A DNA stretch of 64,000 nucleotides from Nostoc sp. TH1S01 (GTDB lineage: Bacteria > Cyanobacteriota > Cyanobacteriia > Cyanobacteriales > Nostocaceae), in NCBI GenBank assembly GCA_018993265.1, contig JAGKSW010000054.1, positions 95,862-159,861 of the forward strand, given 5' to 3'. The number at the start of each line of letters is the position of its first letter. The first letter of the stretch is position 1. The translations under genes were made by a program, and so were the position numbers. The notes below the pieces were generated by a model. That model had not been told where the DNA came from. It was given only the letters and a program-made list of their open reading frames with translations, and searched no databases. This document shows, in pieces, positions 7,716-16,494 of the stretch.

Positions 7716-10121
7716 TTGAGTGACTCTGACAAGGAGGAACCGCGATTGTCGCCTGGGAATCAATATAAAAATGAAGAATCCACCGACGAGAACGTAAGCC
7801 CAACAAAGGTGGGAAATATCAGGCAACTATTGGGTCAAATGGGTAATATTTCCTCTGGAATAGTGACCAGATTTACCAGTAGGGAAAAGCCATTTTATCG
7901 TCGTGTCTGGTTTTGGGCAATCTTAACTGTTGGTAGTGGTGTGATTGGTACGAAATACGTCATTACCTCCATAGATAAAACTCTGCCAGATAAAGCAGAA
8001 TTACAAGCTTTTGTTCGGGAGCAAACATTAACAATCACAGCGGTTGATGGTACTATTCTCCAGCAACAAGGAGAAGCTACCAGAGAACAACTGAAAATCG
8101 CACAGATTCCCGATAAATTAAGAAAAGCTTTTATCGCCTCAGAAGACCGAAGATTTACAGAACACAATGGTGTTGACCCGCAAGGAATTGTGAGAGCAGG
8201 TTTAAATAACTTGCGATCGCAAAACGTGGTAGAAGGTGGTAGCACCATCACCCAACAATTAGCGCGGATTCTGTTCTTAAAACAAGAAAAGACCATTTGG
8301 CGCAAACTTAAAGAAGTCCGTCTCGCCCAAAAATTGGAAGAAGAATTTACTAAAGACCAAATTTTAGAGCGTTATCTCAATTTGGTTTATTTAGGCTCAG
8401 GGGCTTATGGTGTGGCAGATGCGGCTTGGGTATACTTCAGTAAACCAGTAGACCAACTGACCTTAGCCGAAGCCGCCACAATTGCCGGCTTGGCTCCCGC
8501 ACCAAGTTTATATTCTCCAGAACAAAATCCAGAAGCCGCTAAACAAAGACGCAATCTCGTATTACAACGGATGCGGGAAGATGGCATCATTACCGCTGCT
8601 GAAAGTCAAGCAGCTGCTCAAGAACCATTAGTGGTTAAGAGTAGTTTGCCCAAACGCCTGCAAGTTGAGTCTCCCTATTTTAGCAGTTACGTTCAGCAAG
8701 AATTACCCAAATATGTTTCGGCTGATGTGCTGGCGGCTGGGGGTTTAACAGTCGAAACCAGCTTAGACCCAAAATGGCAACAAGCCGCCGAAGCCGCAGT
8801 TACAAAAGTATTACGTAATCAAGGGCGCTGGGAAAACTTTAAGCAAGCTGCTTTAGTCGCTATTGACCCCCGCAGTGGTGAAATTAAAGCAATGGTAGGG
8901 GGTAAAGACTTTGGCAAAAACCAATTTAATCGTGTCACCCAAGCCAAGCGTCAGCCAGGCTCGACTTTTAAGGGATTTGTCTACGCAACAGCGATCGCTA
9001 CCGGGAAAAGCCCTTACGATACCTATTTAGATGCGCCCTTTATCGTTGATGACTACGAACCCAAAAACTATGGCGAAAAATTCCGGGGCTTGATGAATAT
9101 GCGAGACGCGCTGACTCGCTCCGTGAATATAGTTGCGTTGAAAGTATTACTGGATGTAGGATTTGCGCCGACAATTAAACTAGCCCACGATATGGGTATT
9201 AAGTCAGAACTCAAACCCAATTATTCCCTAGCTCTTGGTTCCAATGAAGTCAATCTTTTAGAATTGACCAGTGCCTACGGCAGCTTTGCCACTCAGGGAT
9301 TACACATAGAACCCCACGGGATTCGGCGCATTCTTAACCGCCAAGGTCAAGTTATCTGGTCAGCCGATTTTAAATCACAGCGGGCGTTAGATGCTGACAG
9401 TGCCGCCATCATGACTTGGATGCTGCGTAACGTTGTTGTCGAAGGTACAGGCGCAGCTGCCCAACTCGATAATCGACCTGTAGCTGGCAAAACTGGCACT
9501 TCGGATGAAGCTAGAGATTTGTGGTTTATTGGCTACATCCCTCAAGTTGTAGCAGGAGTTTGGCTAGGGAACGATGATAACCGCCCAACCTATGGCGCTA
9601 GTAGCAGTGCTGCCTACACCTGGCATGAATTTATGGAAACAGCTGTTAAAGGAATGGCAGTCGAAAAATTCCCCGAAAGACCAAAGTTAGAGGGTCGCAA
9701 AGGCACAATTAAAGCCGAGCCAATTAAACCGAAGAAAATCCTCAACCGTTCTAGTGACGATAATGAGGAGGTAAATTCTAGCGATTCTGATGATAGCGGC
9801 TCATCTCGCAGAAGACGCAGACGTAGTTACCAGCAGCAAGACGATAATAGCGACACACCCAGAAGACGGCGGCGCTATCAAGCTCAAGACGATAATAGTG
9901 AAGCACCCAGAAGACGGCGACGCTACCGCATTGTAGACAACGATTCCAGTGCCTCAGCCTCAGAACCATCCCGTTCTCGCCGAAGATCCAGGCAAGTTGA
10001 ATCAGACTCTCCTGCACCGCGCAGGTCGCAGCGGTCTTCATCTTCAACTAGTAATAGTTCAGGTTCAGCATCAACACCAACTTGGCGCGATAGACTAAGA
10101 CCAGGGTCATCTTCACAATAG
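7716..10121 (+). CDS. Class A penicillin-binding protein (PBP1A-type)
   Basis: About 801 residues. Bifunctional peptidoglycan glycosyltransferase-transpeptidase anchored in the inner membrane. A single membrane segment (about residues 66-85, VWFWAILTVGSGVIGTKYVI) is followed by the GT51 domain with EDRRFTEHNGVDPQG, GGSTITQQLAR and KLEEEFTKDQILERYLNLVYLGSGAYG, then the transpeptidase with SxxK as PGSTFKG, SxN as SVN and KTG as KTGTSDEARD. The C-terminal 130 residues are low complexity, with Arg-runs alternating with DDNS motifs. The start is uncertain: the frame opens at TTG 7716, with no ATG nearby. A GTG at 7673 with a good upstream GGAG/AAGGA lies in another phase and runs to TGA 7721, overlapping this start. 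Confidence 0.95.
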   Translation: MSDSDKEEPRLSPGNQYKNEESTDENVSPTKVGNIRQLLGQMGNISSGIVTRFTSREKPFYRRVWFWAILTVGSGVIGTKYVITSIDKTLPDKAELQAFVREQTLTITAVDGTILQQQGEATREQLKIAQIPDKLRKAFIASEDRRFTEHNGVDPQGIVRAGLNNLRSQNVVEGGSTITQQLARILFLKQEKTIWRKLKEVRLAQKLEEEFTKDQILERYLNLVYLGSGAYGVADAAWVYFSKPVDQLTLAEAATIAGLAPAPSLYSPEQNPEAAKQRRNLVLQRMREDGIITAAESQAAAQEPLVVKSSLPKRLQVESPYFSSYVQQELPKYVSADVLAAGGLTVETSLDPKWQQAAEAAVTKVLRNQGRWENFKQAALVAIDPRSGEIKAMVGGKDFGKNQFNRVTQAKRQPGSTFKGFVYATAIATGKSPYDTYLDAPFIVDDYEPKNYGEKFRGLMNMRDALTRSVNIVALKVLLDVGFAPTIKLAHDMGIKSELKPNYSLALGSNEVNLLELTSAYGSFATQGLHIEPHGIRRILNRQGQVIWSADFKSQRALDADSAAIMTWMLRNVVVEGTGAAAQLDNRPVAGKTGTSDEARDLWFIGYIPQVVAGVWLGNDDNRPTYGASSSAAYTWHEFMETAVKGMAVEKFPERPKLEGRKGTIKAEPIKPKKILNRSSDDNEEVNSSDSDDSGSSRRRRRRSYQQQDDNSDTPRRRRRYQAQDDNSEAPRRRRRYRIVDNDSSASASEPSRSRRRSRQVESDSPAPRRSQRSSSSTSNSSGSASTPTWRDRLRPGSSSQ

Positions 10122-10131
10122 TTAACTTTCT

Positions 10132-10728
10132 ATGACGGCTGAGTTACCATCACTTACAGCACCAGATTTTGTCGCCACGTTAGTACAAGCTGGCAAAGAT
10201 AGCGATCGCCCTTCAGCTAAAGTAGTAATTGATGCTTTATTACAAGCTGAAAAAACCGCCAAACAAGAGCGAATTAGCTATACTTTTGATGCTCTTGTTG
10301 GAACATGGCGACTTTGCTTTGCCACCGGAACACGTAAAGTTAGACAGCGTGGCGGCATAATTTTAGGTAAAGGCTTTTATTGGCCTAAATTTACGCCTGC
10401 TTATATTTCTTTTAGTAAAGCAACACCAGTCAAAGGAGAAATTAGCAATCAGGTGCAACTAAGGCCTGTCTTCTTAAAACTCACAGGCCCAGCTAAATAT
10501 TTAGGCAAAAAAAACCTGTTGGCATTTAATTTTACCCATATTCAAATTAGTCTCTTTGGCCGCGTTATTTATGACAAGCCTTTAGGCGGAAATAAATCAC
10601 AAAGCCAAGATTTTGAAACCCAGCCCATAGCTAAATTGCCTTTCTTTGCTTTCTTTTTAGTCACAGAAGATGTTATCGCCGCCCGTGGCCGTGGAGGCGG
10701 ATTAGCATTGTGGGTCAGAAAAAAATGA
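10132..10728 (+). CDS. PAP/fibrillin-like protein
   Basis: 198 residues beginning 11 bp after the penicillin-binding protein, so possibly co-transcribed. The pattern LVGTWRLCFATG..RQRGGIILGKGFYWPKFTPAYISF.. followed by a C-terminal DVIAARGRGGGLALWVRK resembles the PAP/fibrillin (plastid-lipid-associated protein) family, lipocalin-like proteins tied to thylakoid lipids and plastoglobules in plants and cyanobacteria. No signal peptide is seen. The assignment rests on pattern recognition of the GTWRL block and is moderately secure. Confidence 0.6.
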   Translation: MTAELPSLTAPDFVATLVQAGKDSDRPSAKVVIDALLQAEKTAKQERISYTFDALVGTWRLCFATGTRKVRQRGGIILGKGFYWPKFTPAYISFSKATPVKGEISNQVQLRPVFLKLTGPAKYLGKKNLLAFNFTHIQISLFGRVIYDKPLGGNKSQSQDFETQPIAKLPFFAFFLVTEDVIAARGRGGGLALWVRKK

Positions 10729-10810
10729 CATACTGAATAAGTGGTGCAGAGGTGGAATTCTGAGTTTTTATTCTCCTATTTAGCAGTGCTAATTTTAGCA
10801 ATTGCTGAAA

Positions 10811-11401
10811 TTAAATTTCATAGTACCAAATGTCTTCTTCTCGCACGACAATGCGATGAAGAGATAGGCGGTCAATTAAACCTTCTTCCTCAAATTGTCC
10901 TAAAATTCGAGTGATTGTTACGCGTGTAGAACCAAGCATTTCTGCTAGGTCTTCGTGAGTTAAGCGCATATCGATTAAACGCCCTTGTTCAACTTGTGAA
11001 CCAAATTTTTTTGATAACCATGCTAATAATTTGATAAGCATAGTATCAACTTTTTTATAACTACGAATTACCATCAATTCTTCAGCTTGTTGGATATGTG
11101 CAAGTAGTGTCTCTTGTGCTTGATACCAATCTTCCATGAGCAAGAGTTTGACTTCTACCTTGGTTAAGCACTCCATCTGATAAAGTTCCATTTTTGACAA
11201 GGCTTTACCAACTGTATCTCCAGGCCCCCATAATCCTAGAGCAACTGTTGTACCATCTTCTAGATAAGTAAAAGTTCGTACGAAACCTTTTTCAATCTGC
11301 CAAAGAACATTTTGATGATCTGGCAAGAATGAGCGCCTGGTAAAATGCTGTTTGGCGCTCTTAGCTGGTGCGTTAGATAAGCTTGAGTGTAAAGATACCA
11401 T
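10811..11401 (-). CDS. Crp/Fnr-family transcriptional regulator
   Basis: 196 residues. An N-terminal cyclic-nucleotide-binding-like beta-barrel (IEKGFVRTFTYLEDGTTVALGLWGPGDTVG) is followed by a long dimerisation helix and a Crp-type helix-turn-helix (LTHEDLAEMLGSTRVTITRILGQFEEEGLI). The barrel lacks the RE..TR cAMP-contact pattern of E. coli CRP, so the ligand is unknown; no Cys cluster for an FNR-type Fe-S centre is present. Right upstream of the start is an inverted repeat (11403-11413/11434-11444) that could be its own operator. Similar small Crp-type regulators in cyanobacteria act in carbon or nitrogen control, but I cannot assign this one. Confidence 0.88.
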   Translation of the reverse strand: MVSLHSSLSNAPAKSAKQHFTRRSFLPDHQNVLWQIEKGFVRTFTYLEDGTTVALGLWGPGDTVGKALSKMELYQMECLTKVEVKLLLMEDWYQAQETLLAHIQQAEELMVIRSYKKVDTMLIKLLAWLSKKFGSQVEQGRLIDMRLTHEDLAEMLGSTRVTITRILGQFEEEGLIDRLSLHRIVVREEDIWYYEI

Positions 11402-11402
11402 A

Positions 11403-11444
11403 ATGTATAGTACGATTATTCGGTATATTAACCGTAGTATACAT
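11403..11444 (-). promoter_or_regulatory. Inverted repeat upstream of the Crp/Fnr gene
   Basis: ATGTATAGTAC (11403-11413) and GTAGTATACAT (11434-11444) are reverse complements at 10 of 11 positions, separated by 20 bp, and lie immediately upstream of the regulator's start codon. Position and symmetry suggest an operator; the TGTA/TACA half-sites are reminiscent of Crp-family sites, but the spacing is longer than the usual TGTGA-N6-TCACA. Confidence 0.4.
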
Positions 11445-11587
11445 AATAGATCAAGCTAAATGAACTTATAGTTGTAGAAAAAATCTACTCTAGGAAAGAG
11501 CCGAAAAGTAGATTAATAGTGTTGCGAGGCTGACGCTGCTGTTTTGTGAAACGGAAAAGACCCAACCCAAGTATATTTAGTTTTATT

Positions 11588-11627
11588 TTTGCAGGCGATC
11601 GCACCATAAAACGCGATCGCCTGCAAA
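11588..11627. terminator. HIP1-containing hairpin
   Basis: TTTGCAGGCGATCGC (11588-11602) and its exact reverse complement (11613-11627) with a 10-nt loop, just 3' of the VOC gene. Two HIP1 octamers form the stem. It probably ends the VOC transcript; the flanking sequence is A/T-rich. Confidence 0.5.
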
Positions 11628-11633
11628 TTATAT

Positions 11634-12029
11634 TTACCTCAGCGCATAATCTAGTTGATATTCTACTAACTCAATTTCATTACCATCTGGGTCATTGACA
11701 TAGATTCTATGCTTGGTTTCTGGCGCTGTGAGTGTGTAGTATTCAATACCTGCTTTTTCTAGCAATTTTTGCATTACTTCGCCGTCGTTAATGACAAAGC
11801 CAATGTGATTAATGCCGATATTTTCATAGAGTTGATGCACTCGAATTTGCTCTGGAGAATCATTCAATGCTAGATAAAATTGGTCATTACCAAAATGTAA
11901 CCAACGACTACCGTTATGCACACCTTCAGCACGTACATACCAATCAGGAAATAAAGTTTGATAAAATTTCTGACTGGCTTCAATATCTTTGCAGCCAAGG
12001 TTAATATGTTCAAAGCGCGTAAAATTCAC
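11634..12029 (-). CDS. VOC-fold (glyoxalase/bleomycin resistance-like) protein
   Basis: 131 residues with paired beta-alpha-beta-beta-beta modules: FTRFEHINLGCKDIEASQKFYQTLF at the start, HIGFVINDGEVMQKLLEKAG in the middle and RIYVNDPDGNEIELVEYQ near the end. Metal-binding positions His9, the His of NHIGF and the Glu of IELVEY are preserved, so it is likely a metal-dependent lyase or dioxygenase-type member. Substrate cannot be told. It is a single gene with repeat-rich DNA upstream. Confidence 0.85.
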   Translation of the reverse strand: MNFTRFEHINLGCKDIEASQKFYQTLFPDWYVRAEGVHNGSRWLHFGNDQFYLALNDSPEQIRVHQLYENIGINHIGFVINDGEVMQKLLEKAGIEYYTLTAPETKHRIYVNDPDGNEIELVEYQLDYALR

Positions 12030-12218
12030 AGTTCGCTCCTTTTGAGTTGATTATAGGTATTGGTTATCAGAATAGAATTCAACAGTTAGGGGCTAGAATT
12101 ACGGATAAATTCTGTGTGATTGGTGAAGGATTAAACTTTAAAAATCAGAAACTAATATCTTTAGGACTCTATACAATTTAGTTAAGGCTGGATTTGTGAG
12201 AAATAAACTCAATCAAGT

Positions 12219-12385
12219 ATAGGACTCACGCATAGTCCACGGAAAATCGTAGACGCGCAAGCGGCTTCCCGCAGGGTACCACTCCAGACGCAGAGAGAAG
12301 TTGCGTGCGCGGGTTCCCCGCGTTGAGCAAACTTCGGGAGTTCACGGAGAAATAAGAGTTTGAGAGTTTTTTGCGTAAGTCCTAT
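12219..12385. repeat. MITE-like element, family AGGACTTACGC
   Basis: Bounded by ATAGGACTCACGCA (12219-12232) and TGCGTAAGTCCTAT (12372-12385), inverted with one mismatch. The inside holds a repeat, CAGAGAGAAGTTGCGTGCG.. (about 12291-12340), that recurs inside the GH116 coding sequence at about 17575-17636. Other copies of the terminal motif bound elements at 27791-27881 and 28197-28350, and one end is at about 19795. Confidence 0.7.
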
Positions 12386-12645
12386 TTATTTATCAGCGTA
12401 CATCGGCGGTTAAATATTCTGACCACAACCGTATTGCTTCATAACTGGGGTGATTTATTTGATTTACATAAATAAATCATAATCGAAATGAGTATGAGTT
12501 GTCAGTCAGCTATTCAGCACCTAATTTGCAGTGTAGACCGCTCCAGGAGCAGAGGAGAACAATTGACGTTTTTCCCTAAATTAATCATCTGCAAGTTAAA
12601 TGCCCAATAGCTTATTTACTCTGCTCTTGCATCCAACAGTCTCAT

Positions 12646-12783
12646 GGAATTCGTGGCTATACAAACAAAGTCCGCAAATCAAGAGTTGAGAACCCGCGCA
12701 GGTGGTCATTGAGTTTGCCGAAATGTGGTCATTGAGTTTGCAGAAGCGCGGGTTTTGTCTGTTTAGCCGTGACTTCAGTCGCT
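12646..12783. repeat. Hairpin repeat with internal direct repeats
   Basis: AACCCGCGC (12691-12699) and GCGCGGGTT (12746-12754) are inverted. Between them GTGGTCATTGAGTTTGC occurs twice (12702-12718 and 12725-12741). Outer arms GGCTATACAAACAAA (about 12655) and TTTGTCTGTTTAGCC (about 12754) are imperfectly inverted. The right end, GGGTTT.GT.TGT.TAGCC..GACTTCAGTC, is shared with 13671-13714, so this is a dispersed family. Confidence 0.6.
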
Positions 12784-13557
12784 TTAATTATGGCGATGAA
12801 CGAGAGTGGCGCTGGCTTGATCTACTGGCATGAGTATGACTTCGTTAATATTGACATGAGGCGATCGCGTGGTGCAGAAAAATATCACATCAGCGATATC
12901 ATCAGCAGTTAAGGGATTTACGCCCTGATAAACTCGCTTGGCGCGTTCCGCGTCGCCATGAAACCGCACTTCACTAAATTCTGTTTCTACCATTCCAGGA
13001 TCAACAGAAGTGACACGTACTGGAGTACCTAACAAGTCTTGTTTTAAACCTTCCGAAATTGCTTTAACCGCAGCTTTCGTTGCACAGTAAACATTACCAC
13101 CGGGATAAGTTTGATGTCCGGCGATGGAACCAAGATTGACCACATGACCACGACCGCGACTCACCATTCCAGGAACGACATAGCGAGTCAGGTACAGCAA
13201 ACCTTTGATATTGGTATCTATCATTTCTTCCCAGTCTTGAAAGTCGCCTTCGTGCAGCTTATCTAAACTGCGACTTAAACCGGCATTGTTGATGAGAATA
13301 TCTATATTCGACCATTCAGCAGGTAGATTATTAATTGCTGATTCTACCGCAGGGCGATCGCGCACATCTAGTTGTAATAAATGAGTGGCTGTACCAAATT
13401 CTTGATTTAATTTATCTGCTAACTGCTGCAAGCGTTCTAGCCGTCGCGCCGCTAAAATCAACTTTGCACCAGCACCAGCAAAAACATTAGCACAAGCAGT
13501 ACCAATTCCACTGCTTGCACCAGTAATTAAAACAATTTGATTTTGTAGGGAAATCAT
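12784..13557 (-). CDS. SDR-family NAD(P)-dependent oxidoreductase
   Basis: 257 residues. Classical short-chain dehydrogenase: cofactor motif TGASSGIGTACA near residue 13 with basic residues AARRLERL after the second strand (favouring NADP), NNAG (INNAGLSRS), the catalytic Ser of GSIAGHQ, and YxxxK as YCATKAAVK. The DPGMVETEFSEVRF stretch and the overall length are like YdfG-type 3-hydroxy acid / serine dehydrogenases. The substrate is inferred only from this resemblance. Isolated gene between repeat-rich gaps. Confidence 0.9.
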   Translation of the reverse strand: MISLQNQIVLITGASSGIGTACANVFAGAGAKLILAARRLERLQQLADKLNQEFGTATHLLQLDVRDRPAVESAINNLPAEWSNIDILINNAGLSRSLDKLHEGDFQDWEEMIDTNIKGLLYLTRYVVPGMVSRGRGHVVNLGSIAGHQTYPGGNVYCATKAAVKAISEGLKQDLLGTPVRVTSVDPGMVETEFSEVRFHGDAERAKRVYQGVNPLTADDIADVIFFCTTRSPHVNINEVILMPVDQASATLVHRHN

Positions 13558-13893
13558 TGTTAGTCAAAAGTCAATGGTCAAGAGTCAATTTTCCAATAAT
13601 TCTGAACTATTGACCAAGGTGAAGATTGAAGGAGGTGGCTCGGCTACGCTCACCAACCATAGCATTTAAAACTCGCGCAGGCGGGTTTAGTTTGTATAGC
13701 CCCAGACTTCAGTCTGAGGGCTATGTAAGTAGGTCGTTGCAATTAAAGATAACTAGTGAAGACCGTCATTTGTCCTTTGTCATTGGTCATTGGTAAGAGT
13801 TTCAAGCCTATTTACGTTACGTAACATAGTTTGGTTTATTTCCACCGACTTACTTACTTCAAACTTCAGACTTCAGACTTCAGACTTCAGACT
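13558..13893. repeat. Repeat-rich gap including ACTTCAG heptamer tandem repeat
   Basis: No gene. Contains TGACCAAGG/GTCAATGGTC-type short repeats after the SDR start, a partial copy (13671-13714) of the hairpin family seen at 12646-12783, TCATTTGTCCTTTGTCATTGGTC at about 13768-13790, and about five ACTTCAG heptamers at 13863-13897 running into the 3' end of the next minus-strand gene. Confidence 0.65.
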
Positions 13894-14730
13894 TCATTTC
13901 ACTACTCTCAAACGCTGACTTACCATTGTGATTCCTTCACCTCGAACAATTACGGCAGAAACCCAATGATTACCAGGCGTTGCAGGTGCGCGTCCAACTT
14001 TAAAAATTCCACCTGACGTGAGTAATTGCAAATCTAAAGGAGCGGGATTGAGATATTTTTCGACTTTGACAGGTTCTTCCATTGCTGCTCCTAGCAGAAA
14101 ATCCTCTCCCAATGGTTCTTTCACAATGGCATCAAAACTATACTGCTGTCCAACTTTCACTTGTTGGGGTAATTTAATATCTAGTTGGGGTGGCTGATTA
14201 CCTCTAGTAATCAGAGTCCGTTCTCCTAAAATATCTTGACTGACAATTTTGCCGCTTGCAATTCTTTGACGGGAAGTGATTGTCGCATTCAGCGCCAAGT
14301 TATTAGCGTTAGTAGATGATGCGCTAGAAATGTTAGTGACCGTTTCGGCAATGATAGCATTACCTTCAGATTTCCAAGATTGCAGCTTTGTGGTGTAGCG
14401 TAATTGGGGATATTGTTTCCAGAGAGTCACCAGGGCTTTTTCCAAGTTTGTACGGTTTAATCCATCTCCATTGGTAAAATTGGGACTATAGAATTGAAGT
14501 ACGGCTTTGGCGTTGCCTTTACTAGCAGCTGTATCAATTTGTGTTAGTAAATTATTTAGTTCTGCGGGTGCAGTTTGGGGAGTGGCGGCTTGCACACTGT
14601 GTAAACTGCTAGCTAAACTCAGTGTCAGCAGCGATAATAACAGCCAACTTTGAGTCATAAATCTGGGTTGGCGTTTTAGTAATACAGCAATAATGTTAGT
14701 CATTGGTAACAGTTTACTGATTTTATTCAT
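13894..14730 (-). CDS. Secreted NTF2-like domain protein of unknown function
   Basis: 278 residues as drawn. The real start is uncertain: Met25 (codon at about 14658) would put a textbook signal peptide, MTQSWLLLSLLTLSLASSLHSVQA, at the N-terminus with cleavage after VQA. The mature part starts with an NTF2-like fold pattern (LLTQIDTAASKGNAKAVLQFYSPNF.. LWKQYPQLRYTTKLQSW..) and ends with a beta-rich domain (..LPQQVKVGQQYSFDAIVKEPLGED.. ..TPGNHWVSAVIVRGEGITMVSQRLRV). It is divergent from murG. I do not recognise a specific function; cell-envelope location is likely. Confidence 0.7.
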   Translation of the reverse strand: MNKISKLLPMTNIIAVLLKRQPRFMTQSWLLLSLLTLSLASSLHSVQAATPQTAPAELNNLLTQIDTAASKGNAKAVLQFYSPNFTNGDGLNRTNLEKALVTLWKQYPQLRYTTKLQSWKSEGNAIIAETVTNISSASSTNANNLALNATITSRQRIASGKIVSQDILGERTLITRGNQPPQLDIKLPQQVKVGQQYSFDAIVKEPLGEDFLLGAAMEEPVKVEKYLNPAPLDLQLLTSGGIFKVGRAPATPGNHWVSAVIVRGEGITMVSQRLRVVK

Positions 14731-14787
14731 GAAGGTCGGGAAATTGTTTTATCTTAATTAAGCTAGGCGCTAAACGGTAGAGGTTTG

Positions 14788-15858
14788 ATGACAAACGCAC
14801 CGATAAGATTACTCATAGCTGCCAGTGGGACTGGTGGACATTTGTTTCCGGCGATCGCACTGGCAGAAAAACTGCCAAACTATGAAATTGAATGGTTGGG
14901 TGTGCCAAATCGACTAGAAACGCAACTGGTTCCCAAACAGTATCCCTTGAATATTATTGAAGTTGAAGGGTTCCAGCAAGGGTTCGGACTTGCATCTCTA
15001 AAGATTTTAGGCAAACTCACTGGTTCGATTATAGAAGTTCGACGAATTCTCAAACAGGGGAAATTTCAAGGGGTGTTTACTACAGGCGGTTATATTGCTG
15101 GGCCTGCGGTAATTGCGGCGCGTTCTTTGGGTTTACCTGTAGTTTTTCACGAATCTAACGCTTTACCAGGAAAGGTGACACGCTTTTTTGGCCCTTGGTG
15201 CAATGCAATGGCGCTGGGGTTTGAAGCGGCTGCTAAGTATTTACCCCGCGCGAAAAATGTCTGCGTTGGTACACCAGTGCGATCGCAATTTTTAGCAGCA
15301 GAAGTTCCCCCGCTAGATTTAAATATCCCGGAGAATGTGCCGTTAATAGTGGTTTTTGGGGGTAGTCAAGGCGCTGTGGCTGTGAATAAATTCGTCCGTC
15401 AAGCTGCGAGTGCTTGGTTAGATACTGGTGCTTATATTGTGCATTTAACAGGCGATCGCGATCCCGACGCAGGTATTTTTAAACATCCGCAATATATAGA
15501 ATTACCCTTTTATGACAATATGGCGGCGCTGTTGCGACGTGCAACTTTAGCAATTAGTCGTTCTGGTGCTGGTAGCTTAACAGAATTAGCAGTGTGTGGT
15601 ACACCCGCAATTCTAATTCCTTACCCCTTTGCGGCGGAAGACCATCAATCTTATAACGCCGAGGTATTTACCAAAGCTGGCGCAGCCATTACAGATAAAC
15701 AATCAGAGTTAACCGCCGAAAAATTGCAAACTCAAGTTTTAGAGTTGTTGCAAAATCCCGCCGATTTAACCAAAATGGGGGAAAGTGCCAAAGCGATCGC
15801 AGTTCCTGATAGTGCGGATAAATTGGCTTCTCTGTTGCGAGAAGTGTTGGAAACTTAA
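14788..15858 (+). CDS. murG: UDP-N-acetylglucosamine-N-acetylmuramyl-(pentapeptide) pyrophosphoryl-undecaprenol N-acetylglucosamine transferase
   Basis: 356 residues from ATG 14788 (a TTG three bases upstream is less likely). MurG adds GlcNAc to lipid I to make lipid II on the cytosolic face of the membrane. Family marks: IRLLIAASGTGGHLFPAIALAEKL at the N-terminus, FTTGGYIAGPAVIAARSLGLPVVFHESNALPGK, the UDP-GlcNAc site VVFGGSQGAVAVN, and SRSGAGSLTELAVCGTPAILIPYPFAAEDHQSYNA. It is a single gene with a strong terminator downstream. Confidence 0.96.
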   Translation: MTNAPIRLLIAASGTGGHLFPAIALAEKLPNYEIEWLGVPNRLETQLVPKQYPLNIIEVEGFQQGFGLASLKILGKLTGSIIEVRRILKQGKFQGVFTTGGYIAGPAVIAARSLGLPVVFHESNALPGKVTRFFGPWCNAMALGFEAAAKYLPRAKNVCVGTPVRSQFLAAEVPPLDLNIPENVPLIVVFGGSQGAVAVNKFVRQAASAWLDTGAYIVHLTGDRDPDAGIFKHPQYIELPFYDNMAALLRRATLAISRSGAGSLTELAVCGTPAILIPYPFAAEDHQSYNAEVFTKAGAAITDKQSELTAEKLQTQVLELLQNPADLTKMGESAKAIAVPDSADKLASLLREVLET

Positions 15859-15886
15859 ACAATTCAGCGGAGAATAGTTTGTTTAG

Positions 15887-15912
15887 AGACACGAAATTTC
15901 GTGTCTTTTTTT
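15887..15912 (+). terminator. Rho-independent terminator after murG
   Basis: AGACACGAAATTTCGTGTCT (15887-15906) is a perfect palindrome followed by a run of T to 15912. It also lies 3' of the convergent HPP gene, but the T-run favours the murG direction. Confidence 0.85.
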
Positions 15913-15915
15913 GTT

Positions 15916-16494
15916 TTATAACCAGTATTTTGGATAAGTTCTCTCCTTAGCTAGATTATTAAAAATAACAGCACACAGTACCAAGATAATAGAACCTTCT
16001 AGTACAGGAGTTACGAGAAATTCCCAAGGAGCTTTAGTCATCATTACAACTAATGCAACTGCACCTGAAGGTGGGTGCAAAGTTGCAGTTAATTGCATCA
16101 CTCCAATAGCAGTAGCAACAGCCATTCCCATCGCCCAAGGTTCTGAACCACAAAGATGCAGAACAATAAGACTGACAATAGCAGCCAAACAATTACCACC
16201 AATTACATTACGAGGTTGAGCCAAGGGACTATCAGGTACACCAAAAATTAAAACGCTAGTAGCACCAAAAGGAGCGATTAGTAAAGGAGAATTGGTTTTG
16301 ACAGAAAGGTAAGCTGTTAAAGCTATGCCAAAAAAACTACCGCACCAACTCCAAAAAATATGTTTATGATGAGGTATATCTAAAGTAAATGAGCGTTTAT
16401 TTGCGCGAATCTTGAACCAATAACCATGTAATTTATAGTGAAACTTTTTGGTATATGTGTAATTAAATTGTCTTTTGGGTAAAAAGCTCTTCAT
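15916..16494 (-). CDS. HPP-family membrane protein
   Basis: 192 residues with four hydrophobic segments (FFGIALTAYLSV, LIAPFGATSVLIF, VIGGNCLAAIVSLIVLHLC, GSIILVLCAVIF) and the family motif TLHPPSGAVALVVMM. Relatives in plants are linked to nitrite transport into chloroplasts (NITR2), and cyanobacterial members are often called HPP proteins of unknown or nitrite-related role. The first 45 residues are basic and cytosolic. No nitrate-assimilation gene is nearby, so transport of nitrite is only a possibility. Confidence 0.85.
   Translation of the reverse strand: MKSFLPKRQFNYTYTKKFHYKLHGYWFKIRANKRSFTLDIPHHKHIFWSWCGSFFGIALTAYLSVKTNSPLLIAPFGATSVLIFGVPDSPLAQPRNVIGGNCLAAIVSLIVLHLCGSEPWAMGMAVATAIGVMQLTATLHPPSGAVALVVMMTKAPWEFLVTPVLEGSIILVLCAVIFNNLAKERTYPKYWL

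Larger units (their letters stand above)
12030..12783. other. Repeat-filled intergenic region
   Basis: About 750 bp with no gene. It holds two different repeat elements, listed separately: a MITE-like element bounded by AGGACTCACGC and GCGTAAGTCCT (12219-12385) and a hairpin element with an internal 17-bp direct repeat (about 12650-12780). Nothing else stands out. Confidence 0.7.

Noticed and set aside
13863..13897. ACTTCAG array as a possible CRISPR
   Set aside because: Units are contiguous heptamers with no spacers; no cas gene is present. It is an STRR.
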